64,000 nt of DNA from Taeniopygia guttata (GCF_048771995.1 NC_133025.1:992001-1056000), one strand, 5' to 3'; positions 40,680 through 52,564 are shown, counted from the stretch's first letter. Made by a program: numbers and translations. Notes: generated by a model not told the origin, from the letters alone.

Positions 40680-41605
40680 AATTTTCCCTTTTTTCCTCCC
40701 TTTTTTCCTCCCTTTTTTCCTCCCTTTTTTCCTCCCTTTTTTCCTCCCTTTTTTCCTCCCTTTTTTCCTCCCTTTTTTCCTCCCTTTTTTCCTCCCTTTT
40801 TTCCTCCCTTTTTTCCTCCCTTTTTTCCTCCCTTTTTTCCTCCCTTTTTTCCTCCCTTTTTTCCTCCCTTTTTTCCTCCCTTTTTTCCTCCCTTTTTTCC
40901 TCCCTTTTTTCCTCCCTCTTTTTCTCCCTCTTTTTCTCCCTTTTTTTCTCCCTTTTTTTCTCCCTTTTTTCTCCCTTTTTTTCTCCCTTTTTTTCTCCCT
41001 TTTTTTCTCCCTTTTTTTCTCCCTTTTTTTCTCCCTTTTTTTCTCCCTTTTTTTCTCCCTTTTTTCTCCCGTTTTTTCTCCCGTTTTTTCTCCCGTTTTT
41101 CCTCCCGTTTTTCCTCCCGTTTTTCCTCCCGTTTTTCCTCCCGTTTTTCCTCCCGTTTTTCCTCCCGTTTTTCCTCCCGTTTTTCCTCCCGTTTTTCCTC
41201 CCTTTTTTCCTCCCTTTTTTCCTCCCTCCCTTTTTTCCTCCCTCCCTTTTTTCCTCCCTCCCTTTTTTCCTCCCTCCCTTTTTTCCTCCCTCCCTTTTTT
41301 CCTCCCTCCCTTTTTTCCTCCCTCCCTTTTTTCCTCCCTCCCTTTTTTCCTCCCTCCCTTTTTTCCTCCCTCCCTTTTTTCCTCCCTCCCTTTTTTCCTC
41401 CCTCCCTTTTTTCCTCCCTCCCTTTTTTCCTCCCTCCCTTTTTTCCTCCCTCCCTTTTTTCCTCCCTCCCTTTTTTCCTCCCTCCCTTTTTTCCTCCCTC
41501 CCTTTTTTCCTCCCTCCCTTTTTTCCTCCCTCCCTTTTTTTCTCCCTTTTCTTTCTCCCTCCCTTTTTCCCTTTTCTTTCTCCCTTGTTCCCTTTTTTTT
41601 CCCCT
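40680..41605. repeat. Long pure polypyrimidine tandem repeat
   Basis: More than 900 bp in which the + strand is essentially all C and T, broken only by a block with single G per unit (about 41060-41200). Units change in blocks: CCCTTTTTTCCT (12 bp), CCCTTTTTTTCT, CCGTTTTTCCTC, and from about 41220 CCCTCCCTTTTTTCCT (16 bp). Homopurine-homopyrimidine mirror repeats of this kind form triplex (H-) DNA. The long frames on both strands are artefacts. Confidence 0.97.
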
Positions 41606-42009
41606 TTTTCACCAAATTTCTCCCTCACAAAAAAATGCTGGGAAAGGTTTTGTGGGCATCAGAAAGTTGCACGTGGAATGTGTGATTTGTGCTGGGTAGC
41701 ACAAGCAGAGCTAAACTCTGAAATTTATCAAAGCTGCAGCCCAAACCTCAGGTTAATTAGGTAGCAATCTGTAATTTTAATGGGATTTTGCCCTTTTCTT
41801 TTTTCCTGGAAAGCATCAAAAGCCAAAATCTTTGGTTGTGCAGGAGGGTGAGGAGTCAACATGGGATGAGACAGAAAGGTCAGCGAGGATGTTGAGTTTA
41901 TTTTTTGCTTTTATCCATCCTTTTAGGGGCTGATTTTCTCCAAGTCCATCTCATGTGGAGCTCTGGGTGGTTTTCAGATATTCTTTTCTCTCCCCTGCAT
42001 TCCCAGGAA
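41606..42009 (+). other. AHCYL2 intron 1: unique sequence
   Basis: Nothing recognised. Confidence 0.4.
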
Positions 42010-42170
42010 TCTTTTTGCCCAGGAAAGTTGTGGATTCTCCATCCCTGGAAGTGTCCCAGGCCAGGTTGGAGCACCCTGGGATAGGGGAAGGTGTCCTTGT
42101 CCATGGCAGGAGTGGAAAAAAACCCCAATTTTAAGGTCCCTTCCCACCAAAACCATTCCATGATTCTCTG
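42010..42170 (+). mobile_element. CR1 LINE 3' tail
   Basis: GTTGTGGATTCTCCATCCCT, GGAGCACCCTGGGATAGGGG, AAGGTCCCTTCCCACCAAAA and CCATTCCATGATTCTCTGAT, the typical CR1 terminus. Confidence 0.85.
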
Positions 42171-42829
42171 ATGCAACAAAACTTTTGTCTTGGAATGGGA
42201 AAAAGGACAGAAATTTGTTGTTTTTTACAGAGTTATTTATCTGTAGAAACCCTTAAAGGACTGTGGGCTCTACAAATGAAGTTGTTGTGGTGTGAGGGTG
42301 TTGCTGGAAGGGCTAAAAATGTCAAAGATTTGCTGGAAAAACTCTAGGAATGGGATGATTTGCCTTCCACAGCACCCAAATTTAGGTTGGAGAAATCAGG
42401 GGAGGAAAGGCTTAAGCTTTGTGAGAAAAGCTGGTGTTTGGAATCCTTTAAATAAACAGAATAATCCCTAAACACACATTGGCACTGTGGGCAGGGCAGG
42501 AAATCCCACAAAGATTCGGGGTCACCCTGAACTCTGCCCTCAGGGCTGTGGGTGCAGCAGGGTGGGGGAGAACCTTCAGGAAAAGCTTTGATTTTGGTAA
42601 ATTCGGGGTATTTTGAGATTTTTATGGGTTTTTTTGTGTTTTAAAGGCTGTAATTTCCCAAATTCCAAGGCAGAGCTGCTGTGGGCAGGGGTGAGGCTGC
42701 TTCAGGAGAGCGGGGAGAAGGTTTGGGAATGGTCTGGGGTTCCCAAAGTTTGGTGGGGAAAAAATGACCTCAGGGAGGCTGGGAAATGGCAAGGGATGGA
42801 GATGGAGGGATGCTAACAGCGGGATCATC
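42171..42829 (+). other. AHCYL2 intron 1: unique sequence
   Basis: Nothing recognised. Confidence 0.4.
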
Positions 42830-43490
42830 TGAAAATCATGGAATTGTTGGGGTTGGAAAAGCCCTTGGAGCTCACAGTCCCACCATCCCCAGCCCTGCCA
42901 GCCCTTTCCATGGAAAATGATCCCGAATCTCCCCACTGGTCCAGGCTGAGGCTGCCCCCTCTTCTCCCAGGGCTCATTCCCTGGATCTGCTGGGAATTCT
43001 CACGGGGGTGTGAGCACAGAATTCCCAGATTATTAAGGTTGGGAAAGAATTCCAAGGGCACCGAGTCCTAGCTGGGCCCGATCCCAGCCATGAGTGGAAT
43101 TCTGGGAATTCCTCGGACACCTCCAGGGATGGGCACTCCAAAGCTCCCTGGGCAGCCCCTGCCAAGGCCTGGCCCCCTTTCCATGGAAAATGATCCCAAA
43201 TATCCTCTGGATCTGCTGGGAATTCTCACGGGGGTGTGAGCACAGAATTCCCAGATTATTGAGGCTGGGAAAGAATTCCAAGGGCACCGAGTCCCAGCTG
43301 GGCTCGATCCCAGCCATGAGTGGAATTCCAGGAATTCCTTGGACACCTCCAGGGATGGGCACTCCAAAGCTCCCTGGGCAGCCCCTGCCAAGGCCTGGCC
43401 CCCTTTTCCATGGAAAATGATCCCAAATATCCAATCCAAGCCTGCCCTGGCCCGGGCTGAGGCCGCTCCCTCTTTTCCGGGGCTCATTCC
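42830..43490 (-). mobile_element. Minus-strand CR1 tails, one tandemly duplicated
   Basis: A first reversed CR1 tail from 42830. Then two nearly identical copies of about 232 bp (about 43021-43252 and 43253-43485), each with GGGAAAGAATTCCAAGGGCA, CCTCCAGGGATGGGCACTCC and CCATGGAAAATGATCCCAAA. The duplicate includes non-CR1 flank (GAATTCTCACGGGGGTGTGA). Confidence 0.8.
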
Positions 43491-43635
43491 CTGGAGCAGA
43501 TCCCGATCCCCGCTGGCTCCTGGCAGGAGCTGGGCAGAGCCAGGAGGACATTCCCGATCCTGCCCCGATCCCGGGGCAGATCCCACTTTTCCCAGGCTCT
43601 CCCAAACGTGGCTGAATTATCCTGAATTCTCCAGG

Positions 43636-44049
43636 TGATGCCTCAGGGTTTGGCTTTTATATTTTCAGTTTCTGAGCTGCTTTAGTGTGCAGGTCTGAGC
43701 TTCGTATTACGGGAGACAAAACAATTCCTGCTCCAGCTGGGCACCAAGGACAAATGACCCAAATCTCAGCCCAGGAGCACAAACACCGTGGGCTGGAGAG
43801 AGAAAAACAAGCAGGGTGGGACTGCCTGGGCTAAAGCTGGAATGGGACAATGAACTCCAAGGTGCCAATGGAGCAGAACTGATCCCAGGGAGAGCCCCCG
43901 GAAGCGCTCGTGCATTTTGGGGCCATTTTGGGACCATTTTGGGTCATTTGGGTGCAGCCCTGGCTGGATCCATGGAGGAGATCCTTTAATAAATCCCGAA
44001 TTTATTCTTTAGTCCAGCTTTGCTCCAGCTCTGCCTCCACAAGACATCA
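43636..44049 (+). mobile_element. Solo LTR (fossil), plus strand
   Basis: Starts TGATGCCTCAGGG and ends AAGACATCA, short inverted termini of TG...CA type. It has a TTTATATTTTCAG stretch near the start and AATAAA at about 43988 near the end. The same sequence occurs reversed at 59.1 kb with high similarity. No internal retroviral genes adjacent, so a solo LTR. Class (ERVK or ERVL) not assigned. Confidence 0.75.
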
Positions 44050-44519
44050 CAGGGAACACCAGCAGGGATTTGCTGCTGTGGAATCCTGGGGTCAGGAAAT
44101 TCTGGGGACCTTTGTTGGGCTTTGTGCCCCACTCCCACACCCCACAAACCCAGAGCCACTCTGGGAGCCTGCCCTGGTTCCAAAGGCAAAATTCCCATGC
44201 TTGGGAAGAGGATGGAACCAGAGGTGACATTTAGGGAAGCCCAGCCATTGTTATCGGCACACCCAGAGCTTGATTAATTAGCACTGAGAGATTCTGAGGG
44301 CGTTAATTACTCACTGAAGGCTGCTCAGAACCTGGCTCCAGGACATTCCCAAATTTGGGAAGAGCTGTGGTTGCTGCAGGGAAAGATCCCAGTGCCATCA
44401 ATCCTTCTTCCTCCAGGTGCTTGGGCTGGCTTGGGTTGGACTTCCAGCTTGGTTTTCCATTTTTTCCACTGTATCCATCCATAACTTCATTCCCAGAACC
44501 CTTTCCTGCCTAAGCAGTA
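44050..44519 (+). other. AHCYL2 intron 1: unique sequence
   Basis: No exon recognised. It includes an A/T-rich patch with GATTAATTAGCACTGAG and GCGTTAATTACTCAC (TAATTA homeodomain-type cores). Confidence 0.4.
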
Positions 44520-45385
44520 AGGAGGGAGCGCTTTGGGATGGAGGGAGAGCTTTGGGATGGAAGGGAAGCTTTGGGATGGAAGGAGAGCTTTGGGATGGAA
44601 GGAGAGCTTTGGGATGGAAGGGAAGCTTTGGGATGGAGGGAGAGCTTTGGGATGGAAGGGAAGCTTTGGGATGGAGGGAGAGCTTTGGGATGGAAGGAGA
44701 GCTTTGGGATGGAGGGAGAGCTTTGGGATGGAGGGAAAGCTTTGGGATGCTTTCCCTCACAGCATTCCCTGTTTTCTGTGTCATATTAAGAATATTTAAT
44801 GAAATTCTCTTCATATCAAGACCTGCATGGAAGGAGAGCTTTGGGATGGAAGGAGAGCTTTGGGATGGAAGGGGAGCTTTGGGATGGAGGGAGAGCTTTG
44901 GGATGGAGGGAGAGCTTTGGGATGAAAGGAGAGCTTTGGGATGGAAGGAGAGCTTTGGGATGGAGGGAGAGCTTTGGGATGGAAGGGGAGCTTTGGGATG
45001 GAAGGGGAGCTTTGGGATGGAGGGAGAGCTTTGGGATGGAGGGAGAGCTTTGGGATGGAGGGAGAGCTTTGGGATGGAAGGAGAGCTTTGGGATGGAAGG
45101 GAGAGCTTTGGGATGGAGGGAGAGCTTTGGGATGGAGGGAGAGCTTTGGGATGGAAGGGAAGCTTTGGGATGGAAGGGAGAGCTTTGGGATGGAGGGAGA
45201 GCTTTGGGATGCAGGGAGAGCTTTGGGATGGAGGGAGAGCTTTGGGATGGAAGGGAAGCTTTGGGATGGAAGGGAGAGCTTTGGGATGGAGGGAGAGCTT
45301 TGGGATGGAGGGAGAGCTTTGGGATGGAAGGAGAACTTTGGGATGGAAGGAGAACTTTGGGATGGAAGGAGAACTTTGGGATGCT
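44520..45385. repeat. 19- to 20-bp minisatellite in two parts, flank duplicated
   Basis: Units GGAGAGCTTTGGGATGGAA and close variants fill 44520-44752 and 44828-45382. Each part is followed by the same non-repetitive sequence: TGCTTTCCCTCACAGCATTC then ATATTAAGAATATTT. The array plus its right flank was therefore duplicated as one block. Confidence 0.95.
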
Positions 45386-46344
45386 TTCCCTCACAGCATT
45401 CCCTGTTTTCTGTATCATATTAAGAATATTTCATTACATTCCCTTCAGTTCAACATCTGCACAGCCCGTGTTTCACCAGTACAGCCAATTTCTCTCTCTA
45501 AAACCAGATTGATTTTAACTTTGCTGTTAACTCAATGAAATTCACAGCAGTGATTGGATTATTTCAGCTGCCTCAAACTTGTGGAGTCCTTTCCAGATCT
45601 CTCTGGGATTGAGGATGTTGGCAAAGGGAAGGAGTGGGAATGAGTTGGGGCTGCTATAATCTCATTAACTGAAATATTTTCTGACTTGCCAGTGACTCTC
45701 AGGGCATTAGGAAAACAAAAATCAAAGGTTTGGGTGGCTGAGAATGAAAAAATTGCCATTAATGTGATTTTGTTGCCTTGACCTTTCTCTCCTTCCCCAA
45801 AATTATTTGGGAATATGAGTGCAAAACCATCATCCTGCCTTTAAAGCAGGTTCCCATTTTTTGCCAGGAGAAGAATGAGGAATCCCCTTTTTCCTTGGCT
45901 CCCACTCCTGTATCAGAGGGTTTGTTGGAATTTTATTTATTTAAGCTGTGCATTGTGTAAAGATGCCTTGAAGAGATTCTCAGGGAAATAACCACAATTT
46001 TCTATACACTTCTATATTTTAGATGCATTTAAGAGCAAAAAAATCTGCCTATAAAGGAGGGGTTTGGGTTGGGGTTTTTTTGGTTCAAAAAAATTGCTTT
46101 TAGTCCCTAGAACCAAAACTGCTGTGATCTTGACCAAGCTCAAAATTCTCATTTTACCCTTTTTGGCAGAGATCTCCCAGCTCCTGATGCTGCTCCCAGT
46201 GCACAGCTGAGCCCCTGGGAACGTCGTGCTGGGCTGGGATGAGGGATCCCTGTGCCAAAACAATTCCTGCTGGAGGTGGAACAGCCTGCAGGGAGCCACA
46301 GTGGTGTTTAAATGAGATTTCATCTGATATAAAACCTGAAAATC
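45386..46344 (+). other. AHCYL2 intron 1: unique sequence
   Basis: Contains the second flank copy (to about 45450) and A/T-rich unique DNA. No exon recognised. Confidence 0.5.
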
Positions 46345-46465
46345 TAAAATCTGTCCAGGGACAGGGCTTGGAGCAACCTGGGATGGTGGAAATTGTCCCT
46401 GTGCGTGGCAGAGGGGTGGGACTGGATCCCTTCCAACCCAAATTCCTGGCTGTGATTCCATCAAA
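46345..46465 (+). mobile_element. CR1 LINE 3' tail
   Basis: GGCTTGGAGCAACCTGGGAT, GGTGGGACTGGATCCCTTCC and AACCCAAATTCCTGGCTGTG. Confidence 0.7.
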
Positions 46466-47284
46466 ACTATTATTTACTGCTACTATTTGTGTGTCTTAAA
46501 AATCCTTCACCCTCTTTTTGCACCTTGATCCAGCCTCAAGCAGGGTTTTATCTCAAATATCATCACTCAGGTGAACAAAAACCCGAGATTTTTCTCTTCC
46601 AGCTGGAAAACTGTGCTGAGATCCCACCTGCTTCAGCTTTTCCCTTCCTGTGCCTCTCTTCCCACACCTCCATCAGCGTGGCCTTTCCACCCTTCTATTT
46701 AAATCCCCCACACTTTGGAATTCTCAGCCTTTTGCTGCCATTATCTCCGTGGGTTTCCTTGAAATGCGAGGACATTCTTCATTAAATCTGCTGCTCCTTA
46801 GAAACTCGTGGCTCTCAAATTGCTCCTTTCAGTTTTTCCTCCTGCCACACTCATTAAATCCCATTTTCTGAGCTCTTGGGAATGCTGCTGAGGACAGGCC
46901 CAGCTCTGCAGTGAAAAGGAGCTGCAGCACCTTTTGTGAAGGGCTCAGATTCTCCTGCAAATTCCAAATATCCGGCTTTTCACTTCCTTGGAAATGATTA
47001 TTTTATTGCCTCTGCACGGGGAAGCTGAAATGAGAAGAGGGGACGCAGAGGAAGTGATGCTGCCTGTTGAGCCTTTGGGAGAATCCATTTGGATTTCTGA
47101 GAAGAAAATCCATTTGGAGTTGTTAAAAGGAAAGCTCTGAAAGTGCCACAAACACGGGATAAAAATGCACTTTGCTGGGGAGGGGGCTCTGTGCAAACCT
47201 GGTGAGGATCAGCGAGGCCAGGGGCAAATCCTGCACCTGGGTTGGGCAATTCCAGCCCCAGATCCGGGATGGGGGATGGAGGGA
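46466..47284 (+). other. AHCYL2 intron 1: unique sequence
   Basis: Nothing recognised. Confidence 0.4.
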
Positions 47285-48410
47285 TGGAGAGCAGCCCTGG
47301 GAGAGGGACCTGGAATGGCTCCCACTGCCAGAGGGATGGATGGGATCTTGGGAATTGGGAATTCCTGGCTGGGCTGGGATTGCCAGAGCAGCTGGGGCTG
47401 CCCCTGGATCCCTGGAATGTCCAAGGAAAGGCTGGAGCACCCTGAGATCACGGCAGGTGTCCCTGGAATGAGCTTTGAGGTCCCTTCCCACCCAAACCAT
47501 TCCGGGATTCTGGGATCAAGGAGGCCCAGAATCCATCCCGAGGGATTTTTAAGGAAGCTGGGGATGGAAAAGGGAAGGGAGACCCTTCCTGGAGTCCCGA
47601 GATTCCCAGTGAAGCCTCCAAATCCCAAAATTCCTTCCTGGAGCAGAGTCAGGGTGGGGATGGATCCAATGCCAGGCTGGGAGAGCTGGGAATGGAGGGA
47701 ATTCCCTGGGAAAAGGAGATTGGGGTGGGATATTTGGGAAGGAATTCCGTTCTGGGCTGGAATTGCCAGGGCAGCTGGGGCTGCCCCTGGATCCCTGGAA
47801 TGTCACAGGAAGGACTGGAGCACCCTGAGATCATGGCAGGTGTCCCTGGAATGAGCTTTGAGGTCCCTTCCCACCCAAACTGGTCCAGGATTCTGGGATT
47901 TGGGAGACTCAGGATCCATCCCAAGGGATTTTTATGGAAAATGGGGATTGAAAAGAGAGGAAAAGGGAAAGGAGACCCTTCATGGCTTCCTGAGATTCCA
48001 AGTGAAGCCCCTGGGTCCATGAATTTCTTGGAGAGGAGATGGATCCAATGTCAGGCTGGGAGAGCTGGGAATGTTCTCCTGGAGAAGGGAAGGATCCAGG
48101 GAGAGCTTCCAGCACATTCCAGGGCCTGAAGGGGCTCCAGGAGAGCTGCAGAGGGACTGGGGACAAGGGACAGAGGGACAGGACACAGGGAATGGCTCCC
48201 ACTGCCAGAGGGATGGATGGGATCTTGGAATGAGAAATTTCCAGAGCAGCTGGGGCTGCCCCTGGATCCCTGGAATGTCCCAGGAAATGTTGGACACTGG
48301 GGCTGGAGCAGCCTGGGACAGTGGGAGGTGTCCCTGCCATGGCAGGGGTGGCACTGGAGGGGATTTGGGGTCCCTTCCCACCCAACCATTCCACAATCCC
48401 TCCCATCCCC
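47285..48410 (+). mobile_element. Three CR1 tails with shared spacers
   Basis: Three plus-strand CR1 tails (about 47300-47520, 47740-47900, 48090-48400), linked by spacers with GGAAAATGGGGATTGAAAAG, GGAGACCCTTCATGGCTTCC, CCATGAATTTCTTGGAGAGG and GGATCCAATGTCAGGCTGGG. The stretch 47810-48410 closely matches 15065-15695 in SMO intron 2, spacer included. Confidence 0.85.
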
Positions 48411-50009
48411 ATTTATCCCAAGCAGATCCTTTGAGTTTTTCTGCTGATCCTGAGTCACCCATTTCATGGATGACAAATCCCTGACTTCCAAAAACCTGCA
48501 AATAATGCAGGTTTGGGCAACGTGCAAGTGCAGAAAACCCTTTTATTTCTAAACACAAAAACCCAATCCATAAAACCCTTTTATTTTTAACAACAAGACC
48601 CCAGAGGATTCCCAGATAAAAACAGCAGCTGGGTTGGATTTTTCCAAGATATTCGCTCTATCAGCCCCTTCTCCAGTAGAATGTGACTAATGCTGTGTTA
48701 ATTAATGCGTGTTAATTATCCCTGTTCATACGTGCTGTTCCCAACCTCTGCTTTTTATAAACCCTGCACCTTCCAGCGGGGGCTGGGGTTGTCTCCCAAA
48801 ACTCCTCAGGGATCTCAAGATTTCTTCTGCCCCCACTGAGACCAGCCTGGTCAGCAAATCATGATTTTAGTTAATTTTGGCTCAATCAGGTTGGGAACAC
48901 CCAAAAATTCTTCACTGGGCAGACTGGAGGAGCTGGGGACTTCCCCTGGAGTTGTTTGAGGTGGTGGTATCAGCACTTTTGGATGTTTGCATCCCAAAAA
49001 ATGTAGATTTTAGCATATTTTCCATAAATCCAGGGGAATTATGGTAAGTTCAGTGTGTTGCAGTGAAAAAAAAGCTGAATTTAGCTTTGAGCAGTGATTT
49101 TTTTGGTGGAGAACTGAACGTGGAGCACCTGCTTGGTTTTCAGAGTGATTTTTTCCCCCTAATTATTGCTTATTAGTACACCAAGGGGGGATGGGTGAGC
49201 AGAGCAGAGCAGATGGGAGGAAACCAGATTGGAGTGGGACACGGGATCCGGGCAAGCTGGAAAAGGACACCAAGTTCTGCTGGAAACTCTGGCTGCAGAG
49301 TCATTATTATTTATCCCTCAAATTCCTTCTCCGGCATTTCAGCAAAGCTGGGAACAGATCCTGCCTGAAATAATTCAAATATAATTCAAATAATTCGAAT
49401 AATTCAGTGCCTCTTTTTGGAATCCTCAATCCATAAAGAGCCAATTTCACATGTTCCACGCTCCTGTCACCCCCGTGGATCCCATTCCCGGGCGTGGGAG
49501 GGAATAACTCAGCTTTTCCTTCGGAGCTGTCAGAGCTTCCAGAGGGAGGCTCGTTAGTAATCCCTCATTAGTCTCATTTTAAGGCTCTCACACGGATTTT
49601 AACGTCCCCCTTGATCTTTTAATACACACAAAAAAAAACCTTAATTGATTCACCTGCCTCTCTCATTCCTTTTGGGTTTATCAGGCTGCGTTTATTAATC
49701 CCATTGGAGCTTCCCAGAGCCCTCCCGGATAATTCCAAGGATAAATTCCAAGGAATTTATCCTTTATCCTCGAGTTTCAGTTTGTCCCTGGTTGGGTTTG
49801 GTTAAAATAAGTGTGGGTTGCTCCGTGTTTTCCCAACTCAGCAGGAGAGGAGGTCGGAATGGGAACAAATCCCAGACTTTGCTGCCACGGGTGGGAAAGG
49901 GAACAAGGAAACGGGATGGAAAATCCCTACAAATCCCTGTAAATTTATGGGAATGTGCTGCAGGGTTCCTTTCCCAGAGCAATCCAGCTGTCTCAAAAAG
50001 GAGAGGGGT
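48411..50009 (+). other. AHCYL2 intron 1: unique sequence
   Basis: No exon, array or mobile element recognised. Confidence 0.45.
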
Positions 50010-50155
50010 TGTGCATTTTCCATCCCTGGAAGTGCCCAAGGCCAGGCTGGAATGGATTTGGAGCACCCTGGGATAGGGGAATTTCCCCACCCACAGCAGG
50101 GGTGAATGGGATGAGCTTTGGTCCCTTCCCACCCAAACCATTCCAGGATTTTCAG
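50010..50155 (+). mobile_element. CR1 LINE 3' tail
   Basis: CATTTTCCATCCCTGGAAGT, GGAGCACCCTGGGATAGGGG and TTGGTCCCTTCCCACCCAAA followed by CCATTCCAGGATT. Confidence 0.8.
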
Positions 50156-50989
50156 ATTAAAATGGAAAATCACTCCAAATTTGTGAGTAAGCTGGGGCAG
50201 ATTTATCTTTTAGAACAATCTAGCTATTTTAAAACAAATCTGAATATCCAAATAATTCACTTTTCCCAAAAATCCTATTTTGAGAAGTTAAGAAAACTCA
50301 TTTTTGGATGGATTTTGGCATCACCAGCGCTCAGTGCCAGCACTTGGGATAAGGAGAGCAGGAAACCAGGTGGAACATTCCTGACTTTGGGAATCCCTTG
50401 GAGCTCAGGAAAATGAAACAGCTTTTCCATGGCTCTCCCAGCTCCGGGGTCTGGCACAGCCTCTGGGTGCTGGGTGATTAAAACACCCAAATTAACAGCT
50501 CTTAATTGTGCTTGTGGACTCCATTCCACTCAGGAATTAACCTGGGGAAAGCACAGGATTGGCAGTAATTCCTCCCCTCCCTCTCTGTGCTCTGTTTTAT
50601 TCCCCTCAATAATTCCATATTAATAATTCGGTTTATATTTCATATTTTATCCCTGCTCCGTCCTTTTCCTCTTGGTGCAGGGTAAAGGATCTGTAAAATT
50701 CCATTATTCTTTCCCAGGGCTGGTTCCCGTGCTGGAATATTTTGTCCTTAATGGCAAAAAGACATTTCCAGTGTAAAAAACTCCAACCTAAGTCAGGTTT
50801 GAGCTTTGCTTCAGCACAGGAAGGGGGAGATAATTGGAGTTATTTGTAATTTCTGCAAGCACCAAGGGGTTTGGATCTTAAAAACAGGGATTTGTGTAAG
50901 TCACAAGGAATGAGAAGGATCCAATCCTGGTTTAAATTGGTTTAAAACACAAAAATGAACTTTAAAACAGTGGATAAATTTCAGAGCAG
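50156..50989 (+). other. AHCYL2 intron 1: unique sequence
   Basis: Nothing recognised. Confidence 0.4.
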
Positions 50990-51165
50990 TCCTGATTACA
51001 AGGCCTGGAGGGACAGGACACAGGGAATGGCTCCATGCCAGAGGGATGAATGGGATTTTGGGAATGAGGAATTCCTGGCTGGGCTGGGATTGCCAGAGCA
51101 GCTGGGGCTGCCCCTGGATCCCTGGAATGTCCAAGGAAAGGTTGGAGCAACCTGGGATCATGGAC
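50990..51165 (+). mobile_element. CR1 LINE fragment
   Basis: GGACAGGACACAGGGAATGG, CAGAGCAGCTGGGGCTGCCC and GGTTGGAGCAACCTGGGATC in CR1 order; its end is missing. Confidence 0.8.
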
Positions 51166-51693
51166 TCCATGTCAGAGGGGGTGAAACTTAAAAAATTTGG
51201 GGTTTAATACCCAAAATAAGCCAGGGGATGACAGAATAAAAAGGGTTGAGATTGTTCCACTTTGGAGCTTTGACCTCGGGAAAGAAAAACTTCACATCCC
51301 TCAGCTGGGAACATCCATGGAAATCTCCAAGGGATTTGGGAACTCCTTGAAGGCTTGGGGAAGGAGCTGGGATGGGGATTGGAGTAAATTGTGAGGAATT
51401 TTTCCAGGATTTGCCTGGAAAAAATTCTCTGAGAACTCCTGGATCCGCAGGGGCATAAACTGGAGATGAGCCCTTGGAATTTTGGATGGGTTTGTTTTTA
51501 TCCACCACGCACTGGAATGAAACCTGGCTTAACAAGGCCTGGCTTTGTGCAAACTTAGGAGCAATATTAATGGGAAAATGGGTTTCTTCTCCGTGTTCCA
51601 GCTGTTCTGCTCCTTCCCTTGGATCTCCTCTGCTCTGGCGTTCCTGTATGGTAACAAACCCGAGGGACCAGCTGGATTTACGTCCCCAATCCT
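51166..51693 (+). other. AHCYL2 intron 1: unique sequence
   Basis: Nothing recognised before the telomere-type repeat. Confidence 0.4.
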
Positions 51694-51723
51694 TAACCCT
51701 AACCCTAACCCTAACCCTAACCC
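51694..51723 (-). repeat. Interstitial telomeric repeat, (TTAGGG)5
   Basis: Five perfect TAACCC units (TTAGGG on the minus strand), flanked by near-unit sequence on both sides (CCTTAACCC start, AAACACCC end). This is the vertebrate telomere repeat within an intron. Confidence 0.95.
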
Positions 51724-51811
51724 AAACACCCAAATCTGGGTCGGTGGTGGAGCAGGGCAGGGTTTTCTCATCAGCTTTTGAGTTTTGGAGAGTTCTCTGG
51801 GATGAGAACTG

Positions 51812-51962
51812 TGGAGTCATGGAATGGTTTGGGTGGGAAGGGACCTTCAAGCCCATCCCGTTCCAGCTCCTGGTGACACCTTCCAGCTTCCAAACCCCAT
51901 CCTTGCCATGGCAGGGGCGGCACTGGGTGGGCTTCCCACCCAAACCATTCCAGGATTCCGTG
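51812..51962. mobile_element. Two CR1 tails head to head
   Basis: 51812-51900 is a minus-strand tail (TCATGGAATGGTTTGGGTGG, GAAGGGACCTTCAAGCCCAT). 51903-51962 is a plus-strand tail (CCATGGCAGGGGCGGCACTG, TTCCCACCCAAACCATTCCA). Together they form an inverted repeat. Confidence 0.8.
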
Positions 51963-52560
51963 GGCTTCCAGCAGAAATTCCACCTCCCACCAGACCAGGC
52001 TGCTCAGCTACACTCGGTGAGCTCCGTGTATCCGTTGTTTTTTCCTCCTTAGCCAGGGACACTTAACCCAAAAGTCTTGATTTATAATTGGTTTTCATTT
52101 TTTAGTTCTTCTCTTCCTCTCCCCACATCAAAGCCTGAAGAAAACTCCCAGCTCTCTCCCAAACTTCCATCTCTGATTCTTGTTCCAGTGATAAAATCCC
52201 ATGGCTCTCTCCAAAGTTCTCCAGACCCTTCTTCTGGTGCTCCAGCCCCATCTCCATTCCCTGCCCCGGACACGCTCCAGCCCCTCCAGGTCTTCTGGAG
52301 CCCCCAGGATTTGAGATGGGACCTCACCAGTGGTGGATTTTCGGGAATTCCAAGGGAAGAGGAGAGCTGGAGAGCTCCCAGGTGAGCTGTGGCTGGAACC
52401 CCTGGTGGGGACATGCAGCTCGGGAACACCAGGACACCAAACAGGGACAACCCTCCTCATCTTCCATCCAGGGACAGGCTCTGAATCCCTTCCCAATCTT
52501 CCATTCCCCAGCAGCAGATGGAATTTGGAGTTGGAAAAAATCCTTAAAAATGCCCTGTCA
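51963..52560 (+). other. AHCYL2 intron 1: unassigned sequence
   Basis: Nothing recognised. Confidence 0.4.
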
Positions 52561-52564
52561 TGGA

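Noticed and set aside
40507-41764. Long Lys/Glu/Arg-rich and Phe/Pro/Ser-rich frames of over 370 residues
   Set aside because: Translations of the polypyrimidine tandem repeat; both strands and several frames are open, so not coding.
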